Below are positions 58,688 through 64,000 of a stretch of 64,000 nt of DNA, piece after piece (position 1 is the first letter of the stretch; each line of letters begins with the position of its first letter). The notes under the pieces are model-generated. The model was not told where the DNA came from, ran no database searches, and saw nothing but the letters and a program-made list of their open reading frames with translations. The DNA is from Pseudomonadota bacterium (GTDB lineage Bacteria; Pseudomonadota; Gammaproteobacteria; Burkholderiales; Nitrosomonadaceae), in NCBI GenBank assembly GCA_018240285.1, contig JAFEGA010000002.1:1-64000 (forward strand), given 5' to 3'. The position numbers and the translations under genes were made by a program.

Positions 58688-58801
58688 GCAGTTATTTGTT
58701 GTATCGGAATAAATAGATCGTTAATAACCATACACTGCCCCTGTTTATATAACGCCGGATGTCATATAGTACGTTATACGAAAAAAAGCGGAGGCAGTCC
58801 G

Positions 58802-59281
58802 ATGATGTACGATCTGGTTGATAAGGTTTTTAAAACGCTTTTGTCTTTAAATGAGGAAGATGAAAGAAAATTTGCCGATGTAAGAAAAGACATCAACCAC
58901 ATCAACCATATCCTGCACGATATGGTGATTATCGATACCAAAAGCTCGGCGTTACTGACGCATGTATCCGTCATGTTGGCGGTTGTGATCGGCATGCTGT
59001 TCACGTTGATCGGCCCCAAGGAAAGCGGCAGTATCCTGGCTTATATGCTGAAAATTGAAATGGTGGCTTATGCCGTGGTCGCTATGGTACTACTTCGATG
59101 CCTCGATATTATGGGGCCGCCATTCCGTAAACTCAGAAATGAACTGCACGAAATCGATGCTCAATACCATCAAGAAATAGTAACTAGAAGAGCAATCTAT
59201 CAATTGATGTCGCGGGTTGTTTTTATTTTGACGGTTGTGCTGATTCTAATTACGTTCTTAAAGATTTTCGGCTTTCAATGA
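58802..59281 (+). CDS. Small 3-TM membrane protein, possibly Pycsar-like effector
   Basis: A 159-aa protein. A charged helical N-terminus (about 45 residues) leads to DTKSSALLTHVSVMLAVVIGMLF, a second segment (MVAYAVVAMVLLRCL), a charged loop, and a third segment (VVFILTVVLILITFLKIF). A D-x-K-x-S/A motif at the start of the first membrane segment is shared with Pycsar TM effectors. No cyclase is nearby, so this is a resemblance and not an assignment. GCGGAGGCA lies before the ATG. Confidence 0.65.
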   Translation: MMYDLVDKVFKTLLSLNEEDERKFADVRKDINHINHILHDMVIIDTKSSALLTHVSVMLAVVIGMLFTLIGPKESGSILAYMLKIEMVAYAVVAMVLLRCLDIMGPPFRKLRNELHEIDAQYHQEIVTRRAIYQLMSRVVFILTVVLILITFLKIFGFQ

Positions 59282-59448
59282 AACTTGAGCGCAAATTGAT
59301 ACGATAAGCTTATATATCGCGGATCTTGGCGAGGATCGTAAGGCAACGCCGGAGATCGCACTACTCCCACCCAATAACAACGCAAGAAATTTTGTTTATT
59401 GACAAGCACTTACATCTCCTAAAATCAAGTGTGTAACTTTTGTGTATA
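59282..59448. other. Intergenic before the small IS-like element
   Basis: No gene. It contains CTACTCCCAC at 59361, a 10-bp match to the 3' end of guaA (63539-63548), which may be an old attachment-site copy (see findings). Confidence 0.4.
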
Positions 59449-59553
59449 AATAAAGCACCCCGCCGCAAGCAGCGGGGTATTAACTACGCTCCTCAATCTG
59501 CTGGTTTTCAACCAGCTTTCGCCCCAAGGGGCGGGGAATTGAACCCACAGAGA
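59449..59553. mobile_element. 105-bp non-autonomous IS200/IS605-related element (PATE)
   Basis: The left end AATAAAG-ACCCCGCCGCAAGCAGCGGGGTAT and the right end CGGGGAAT-GAACCC-AGAGA match both ends of the full IS200-like element at 61923-62450 nearly base for base, including the subterminal hairpin. There is no transposase between them. TTAA flanks both elements at the same side. It is an internal-deletion derivative that could be moved by the complete copy. Confidence 0.88.
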
Positions 59554-59686
59554 TTAAAATAGGTAAATAGCTTCTCTAATAAATGCATATCGTGGAAATC
59601 GATGCACAAAGTGTAATGCATTTCTGAAGAGAAAAGTCAGTCTATCTTCACCGCAATTGCGCTATCATCACTACGATTTTTAAAAA

Positions 59687-61609
59687 TTAATGTAAATCCC
59701 CAATGTTTTTATACAAAAATTTTCCGTATAAATCATAGGCGCGCACGGTGAGATGAGCATTATCCCAAATCAAGGGCTTCCCACCCTCAAATAAATGACA
59801 CTTATTAGTTGATGGAGTGCAAAAAAATTCAGCTTTCTCGATCCATTTAAGATTAGGATCTTTCGAAACTAAATCGCGTAACTTATTTGATATTCTCAAT
59901 CGATCAAAACGTTGATTTCTGTACACCGAAGAGGCGATCAAATCATAATTTCCGTTAAGTCCGGCCGTCTTGAAACTAAAGGAAGACAAATCTTCAAACA
60001 TAACAGAACCAATCAAAGCTACTTTTGCCTTGCTTTGGCTAGTTATAAATTTGGCAAAAAGATAGCCATCCTTATAAGTAGATTCCTGCCATTTAGCAGA
60101 AATTATTACGATATCGGAATCAAAAATCAAACCTAAATCAATATTAGCGCCATTACAAGAAACTTTATTTTTTAAATCATAGACATCACTGAAACAAGGA
60201 TCATCAAGCTCTATTTTTCTTATGGACATATCAGATCGAGATAGAGACTGCAGTGACAAATAAGCATCCTCAGCAAAAGAGTCACCTATTATCAATATCT
60301 TAGTACATACAGGCAAACTGCACGAAAAATTGTTGTTGGAAGGGTAAAACAATTGTCTCTTCTCATCAATCAACTTTTTCTCCTCTTCTACATTCACAAG
60401 AGTCACCCCGCCTCGTTCAGTCAACCTGCTTCTGAAATACTCAAGAAAGCCATTGGTAGTATGAGCTTTATATCCTAGCGCAACGATCAAAAACACCAAC
60501 AAAAAGCCAAAAGAATAAAAGGCTTTTACTCCAATAATTGCTTTATTCCTCACATTCTTCTCAACAAATCGGTATGCCCAAAATGAGGCCAAAACGATAA
60601 AGGGTATGCTAATAACTTTAATGATTAACGCGCTCCCATCTACGACGTGATAATCAATTGCAGAAAAAACAGGATTGTGAAATAAGTAAAGTGGATAACT
60701 TATCAATCCGACCCATACAAGTAAATTGCTTCCCAAGATTTTCTTCGAAATGCTTGAGAAACGCGAAAAATAAATGACCAAACAAGATCCGAGTATTGGC
60801 ATTATGGTTATAAAATACGGATGCTTGTCAGTCTTATCAATCAATAAATAAGCTAAAAAAATAAGTAACAATCCGGTCAAAGAAAAAAAATCGGAAATTG
60901 TTTTATTGAGACTTGGGGCGAAAGATGAAATCGAAACGAGGGCCAAAATTGATCCAGCCAATAGCTCCCAAGCCCTCGTGTGAAACGAGTAAAAAGACAA
61001 ATTAGGATCAATGAGTGTCTCATTAATGGCAAAATAAAATGACACAAAAAACAACGCGCCAAGTACAAAAAATTTGGCGTTTAAAATTCGAGCTGAAATA
61101 AACAAAATTAAAGGGAAGATCAAATAAAATTGCTCCTCTACCGCAAGACTCCAAGTGTGCAACAAAGGAGCTGATTGATTAAATGGATTAAAGTAATCCG
61201 TCTCCAAGTAAAAGAAATAATTGGACAAAAACCCAAATGAGGCCACCAAACTTTGACCTACGTTTTTAATATCTGCAGGCGAAAAAGTGATGCTTATGAG
61301 AATGGTTAAAAGAGCGGTTATCAAAAGCGAAGGAAGTAGTCTTCTAGCGCGCTTATCATAAAAGCTGACCACAGAGAAAGTTCCATCGTTTATTTGGGTG
61401 TAGATGATTGAAGTTATTAGATAACCGCTGATTACGAAGAAAACATCCACACCTAAAAAACCGCCTCCAAACAGCTCAAAGCCAGCGTGGAACAGTATGA
61501 CTGGCAGCACAGCAAGCGCCCTAAGTCCGTCTATCTCTCTTCTGTAGTTCATAGTTATCGATGCTTCTTGGAAGCCTTCTCTGGTTTCGCTGTTCATCAG
61601 TTTAAACAT
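59687..61609 (-). CDS. O-acyltransferase with C-terminal SGNH domain (OafA type)
   Basis: A 640-aa protein that adds acyl groups, usually acetyl, to surface polysaccharides. The acyltransferase-3 domain (about residues 20-380) has YRREIDGLRALAVLPVILFHAG, the FLGVDVFFVISGYLIT block and about ten membrane segments. The C-terminal SGNH domain has LIIGDSFAEDAYLSL and DNAHLTVRAYDLYG (DxxH). GGGAGG five bases before ATG at 61609 supports the long start. It is AT-rich and stands in a decayed mobile region, so it was probably acquired. Confidence 0.93.
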   Translation of the reverse strand: MFKLMNSETREGFQEASITMNYRREIDGLRALAVLPVILFHAGFELFGGGFLGVDVFFVISGYLITSIIYTQINDGTFSVVSFYDKRARRLLPSLLITALLTILISITFSPADIKNVGQSLVASFGFLSNYFFYLETDYFNPFNQSAPLLHTWSLAVEEQFYLIFPLILFISARILNAKFFVLGALFFVSFYFAINETLIDPNLSFYSFHTRAWELLAGSILALVSISSFAPSLNKTISDFFSLTGLLLIFLAYLLIDKTDKHPYFITIMPILGSCLVIYFSRFSSISKKILGSNLLVWVGLISYPLYLFHNPVFSAIDYHVVDGSALIIKVISIPFIVLASFWAYRFVEKNVRNKAIIGVKAFYSFGFLLVFLIVALGYKAHTTNGFLEYFRSRLTERGGVTLVNVEEEKKLIDEKRQLFYPSNNNFSCSLPVCTKILIIGDSFAEDAYLSLQSLSRSDMSIRKIELDDPCFSDVYDLKNKVSCNGANIDLGLIFDSDIVIISAKWQESTYKDGYLFAKFITSQSKAKVALIGSVMFEDLSSFSFKTAGLNGNYDLIASSVYRNQRFDRLRISNKLRDLVSKDPNLKWIEKAEFFCTPSTNKCHLFEGGKPLIWDNAHLTVRAYDLYGKFLYKNIGDLH

Positions 61610-61922
61610 TACTGCCTCCCTTTAAGCACTTTCTCAATAAAATTTTCTACTAATTAACGCTTTGTGCGATCAAACCCAAATCGCTGCAGCTCATCAAATT
61701 CTCGATATCGATCAATATCAGCATGCGCTTGTCCACCGCTCCAAGCCCTGTGATATATTCGGTGTCAATGACAGAGCCTAATTCCGGCGCGGGCCGGATT
61801 TGCTCAGCTTGTAAATTGATCACATCCGATACGCCATCGACTACGATCCCCATGACACGCCCGGCTACATTGAGGATAATCACGACGGTAAATTGGTCAT
61901 ATGTCGCGCTGCCTAACCGGAA

Positions 61923-62450
61923 AATAAAGAACCCCGCCGCAAGCAGCGGGGTATTTTTGCTTAGAACAACGCAAGCTGATAATCCGAGTGTAGCTTCTGA
62001 TACGTTTTACCTTGATTTTGTACATACTTGCCAATCATCTGCTCATCTCCATGCTTACCAACTGTACTTGCAAAATAACCATCCGTCCAAAACTCTCCGC
62101 CCCAGAGCTTCTTCTTAACTTGAGGGCATCGCCTGAAAATTTCTCGTGCGGTTATGCTCTTAATGAGCCTCACAAGCTTGGTCACGCTATATGTCGGTAC
62201 TGACTGCACCAAGAAATGAACATGATCCTTAGCCGTACCAATCTCTAAAAACTTCACTTGATAACGTTCTGCCACCCCAAGGCAAACCTCTTTGAGAACA
62301 GCATCAACCTGCTCATCAAAGATGATCCGCCTATATTTTGCCGGAAATACTAAGTGATATATCAAAACCGTAACATTGTGGCTCTTATGAATATATTCGC
62401 TCATCCACAAATTCTACGCCGCAAGCGGCGGGGAATATAACCCGAAGAGA
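61923..62450 (-). mobile_element. IS200/IS605-family insertion element in cheW
   Basis: A 528-bp element with no target duplication, inserted after ATTAAA of cheW. Both ends carry imperfect palindromes (GGCGGGG/CCCCGC type), typical of IS200-like elements, which use them for single-strand recognition. It holds only tnpA. A deletion derivative lies at 59449. Confidence 0.9.
61961..62410 (-). CDS. tnpA: IS200/IS605-family transposase TnpA (Y1 HUH enzyme)
   Basis: The 149-aa protein is a complete Y1 transposase. The HUH motif is DHVHFLVQ, the nucleophile Tyr lies in [12 protein letters not shown] near the C-terminus, and the family markers [18 protein letters not shown] and [18 protein letters not shown] are present. 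Intact and probably active. TnpB is not present. Confidence 0.95.
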   Translation of the reverse strand: MWMSEYIHKSHNVTVLIYHLVFPAKYRRIIFDEQVDAVLKEVCLGVAERYQVKFLEIGTAKDHVHFLVQSVPTYSVTKLVRLIKSITAREIFRRCPQVKKKLWGGEFWTDGYFASTVGKHGDEQMIGKYVQNQGKTYQKLHSDYQLALF

Positions 62451-62689
62451 TTTAATCCGCATGTCGATGATCGGTACGATAATGCCGCGCAAATTAACCA
62501 CCCCTTTGATAAAGTCAGGTGCATTCGCTATTTGCGTGATGGCATCGTAACCGCGGATTTCTTGCACTTTCAGGATTTCTATTCCATATTCCTCCTTCCC
62601 AATCGAAAAGTTAGGAATTCGCTGAATCCATGATCCATTATCGATCCAGTCACTCCATTTGATGCAACAGGTGATTGCTCTAACGTCAT

Positions 62690-63002
62690 AATATTTCTCT
62701 CTTCTTTGCTTTAGATAATCTGATTAACTAATTTAGTCAATTCATAATGAAATTGATTTATCTCTTTTCCAGTCAAACAATGTGTAGGAATGGAACTAAT
62801 ATTTACGGAGCAAAATAAAATAAGTTTTGCAGGATAATTCCTAATATATATTAGGAATTATCTATTATTAGAAAGTATTTAGTTCCACAGTGTGCTGGAC
62901 TTGGCTTTACTACTTCACTTCGGCTTAGTCACAGCTACACCTCAGCTACAGACTAAAGGGCGACAGTTGGCAGCACGTTGGGCAGCTAAAAAGACTAAGC
63001 CT
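62690..63002. other. Intergenic, no recognisable gene
   Basis: AT-rich up to 62880, then a mixed stretch. I see no reading frame worth reporting. It lies between the cheW promoter and the integrase remnant and is probably leftover island DNA. Confidence 0.5.
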
Positions 63003-63389
63003 TAAACTAACTCTACTGCCTTGCGTTTCATTGCGTCATTGACGTCAATGTAAGCTTGAGTAGCGCTGATGTTACGGTATCCAGCCTTTTACTATTAGCT
63101 CCGCCTCTACGTCCTCCTCTCTCTGCTTTAAGTATTCCTCGACGCCTTGCTTTGCCGTCTTCGAAAAATACGTTTTGCCAGCCAACTGTTGCGCCATAAG
63201 CTCGTGATAGTGCTTCTTGGCTTTGTCGATAGCTGTATCTCTATTTCTCGTGCGTAGGCTAAAACGTGCGTACTTCTTTTCCTTAGTCAGCCACATACGC
63301 ATCTGCCAATACTCACCCCTTTGATACACGACAGCTTCGTCGTATATCGGAATTTCATTGTCTGCGTATGACTGTTTTTTGAGAGGCAT
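63003..63389 (-). pseudogene. Tyrosine recombinase (integrase) with large internal deletion
   Basis: The first 95 or so codons (from 63389) read as an integrase N-terminus: YQRGEYWQMRMWLTKEKKYARFSLRTRNRDTAIDKAKKHYHELMAQQ...QGVEEYLKQREED. Near 63090 the frame changes, and the following codons read KAGYRNISATQAYIDVNDAMKRKAVELV then TAA, the C-terminus of such enzymes with the active-site Tyr in TQAYID. The catalytic core between is gone. It lies 150 bp beyond the guaA stop. Confidence 0.88.
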
Positions 63390-63450
63390 ATGGCGCTTAG
63401 AGTGACTACGTTTTTGAACGGCTACAGCTTTGTGTAGCTTTAATGCAAAT

Positions 63451-63479
63451 GCCCAACTAAATCAACGACTTAGTTGGGC
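63451..63479. terminator. Hairpin downstream of guaA
   Basis: GCCCAACTAA and TTAGTTGGGC form a perfect 10-bp stem with a 9-nt loop, 60 bp after the guaA stop. It may terminate guaA or belong to the old attachment region. Confidence 0.5.
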
Positions 63480-63538
63480 GCGCGCCAGTTTTGTTTAAGT
63501 TAAAATACTATATAAATCAAAAACCTACGTGATAATTT

Positions 63539-64000
63539 CTACTCCCACTCGATGGTGGCGGGTGGTTTTCCAGATATATCGTAGACGACGCGGTTGATGC
63601 CACGAATTTCGTTGATGATGCGATTGGAGACCTTGCTTAATAGTGAGTACGGCAATTCTGCCCAGTTGGCGGTCATGAAATCCTGTGTTTGCACGGCACG
63701 CAGGGCAATGACATATTCGTAGGTGCGTCCATCCCCCATGACGCCGACGGATTTGACCGGCAAAAACACCGCGAACGCTTGCGAGGTTTTTTCGTACCAG
63801 CCGGAATGCTGCAATTCTTCGATAAAAATGTGATCGGCCTGTCTTAATAGCTCGGCATATTCGTATTTCACTTCACCCAGGATACGCACGCCCAAACCTG
63901 GACCAGGGAACGGATGACGGAAAACCATATCGCGCGGCAGCCCTAGCACCAGGCCTAATTCACGCACTTCGTCCTTGAACAATTCGCGCAACGGTTCGAG
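63539..64000 (-). CDS. guaA: GMP synthase, C-terminal part (runs off the window)
   Basis: GuaA aminates XMP to GMP. Visible are [40 protein letters not shown] and the C-terminal dimerisation domain to PPATIEWE. The 5' part with the glutaminase and ATP-binding domains lies beyond 64000. Its 3' end is a known island integration site. Confidence 0.97.
   Translation of the reverse strand, partial: LEPLRELFKDEVRELGLVLGLPRDMVFRHPFPGPGLGVRILGEVKYEYAELLRQADHIFIEELQHSGWYEKTSQAFAVFLPVKSVGVMGDGRTYEYVIALRAVQTQDFMTANWAELPYSLLSKVSNRIINEIRGINRVVYDISGKPPATIEWE

Larger units (their letters stand above)
61650..62689 (-). pseudogene. cheW: cheW, split by an IS200-like insertion and frameshifted
   Basis: CheW couples chemoreceptors to CheA. 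The 5' part (62451-62689) starts [12 protein letters not shown] and holds EFLTFRLG, then after a one-base loss near 62595 [43 protein letters not shown]. The 3' part (61650-61922) continues in the same frame with FRLGSATYDQFTVVIILNV...GIVVDGVSDVINL to the stop. The two parts fit exactly when 61923-62450 is removed. No other che gene is present in this window. Confidence 0.93.

Overview
The window looks like part of the chromosome of an ammonia-oxidising betaproteobacterium of the Nitrosomonas type. The evidence is a SmbP-like His-rich periplasmic protein, a complete copper nitrite reductase (nirK), a CADD/PqqC-like protein of the kind N. europaea uses to make p-aminobenzoate, a Thiobacillus-type gshA, and betaproteobacterial gene orders (lepA-lepB-rnc-era-pdxJ-acpS-nagZ; rpoE-rseA-mucB-degP; rpsO-pnp). 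No rRNA operon and no CRISPR array was seen. Four tRNAs are present (Val, Pro, Arg, His).

Layout. 0-4 kb: smbP-like gene, a peroxiredoxin remnant overlapping a short LOV photoreceptor gene, an SRPBCC protein, an NDH-2-like flavoprotein and gluQ. 4-12 kb: mpl, apt, nirK with its terminator, a Kef-type K+/H+ antiporter, and divergent gshA-gshB. 12-16 kb: an AT-rich insert with a 1119-aa P-loop NTPase (STAND-like) and a 103-aa partner. 16-20.5 kb: pABA-synthesis protein, metE and divergent metR. 20.5-25.4 kb: a second AT-rich insert with an 816-aa SIR2-STAND-like protein, a Fic enzyme with iterated upstream repeats, a heptanucleotide tandem repeat, a vestigial second copy of the yqaA 5' end and a possible PIN-toxin remnant. 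25.4-29.7 kb: hemA-prfA-prmC-grxD and creA. 29.8-34 kb: tRNA-Val, a multiply broken Tat-exported beta-carbonic anhydrase, a secreted hypothetical protein, a palindromic dispersed repeat and lpdA. 33-44 kb: two long minus-strand housekeeping clusters covering envelope stress (rpoE-rseA-mucB-degP), secretion and translation (lepA, lepB), RNA processing (rnc, era) and cofactor/cell-wall functions (pdxJ, acpS, nagZ). recO is missing from its usual place between era and pdxJ. 44-51 kb: nadB, small secreted and membrane proteins, ygfX/ygfZ, a DUF502 protein and a dynamin-like GTPase. 51-59 kb: a decayed IS1016-type element, rpsO-pnp, dksA, three tRNAs, acnA and a small 3-TM protein.

59-64 kb is a decayed mobile region next to guaA: a 105-bp non-autonomous relative of an IS200/IS605 element, an AcnA-distal O-acyltransferase (OafA type), a cheW gene split by a 528-bp IS200-like insertion that matches the small element at both ends, and an internally deleted tyrosine integrase lying just beyond the 3' end of guaA, a well-known genomic-island target.

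Functionally the window joins redox and metal handling (SmbP, NirK, glutathione synthesis, GrxD), envelope stress control and central metabolism. Two or three single-gene defence candidates (NTPase plus small ORF, SIR2-STAND, perhaps the 3-TM protein) sit between conserved blocks. Starts were moved inward from the longest reading frame where a ribosome-binding site or family length favoured it; each case is noted in the entry.
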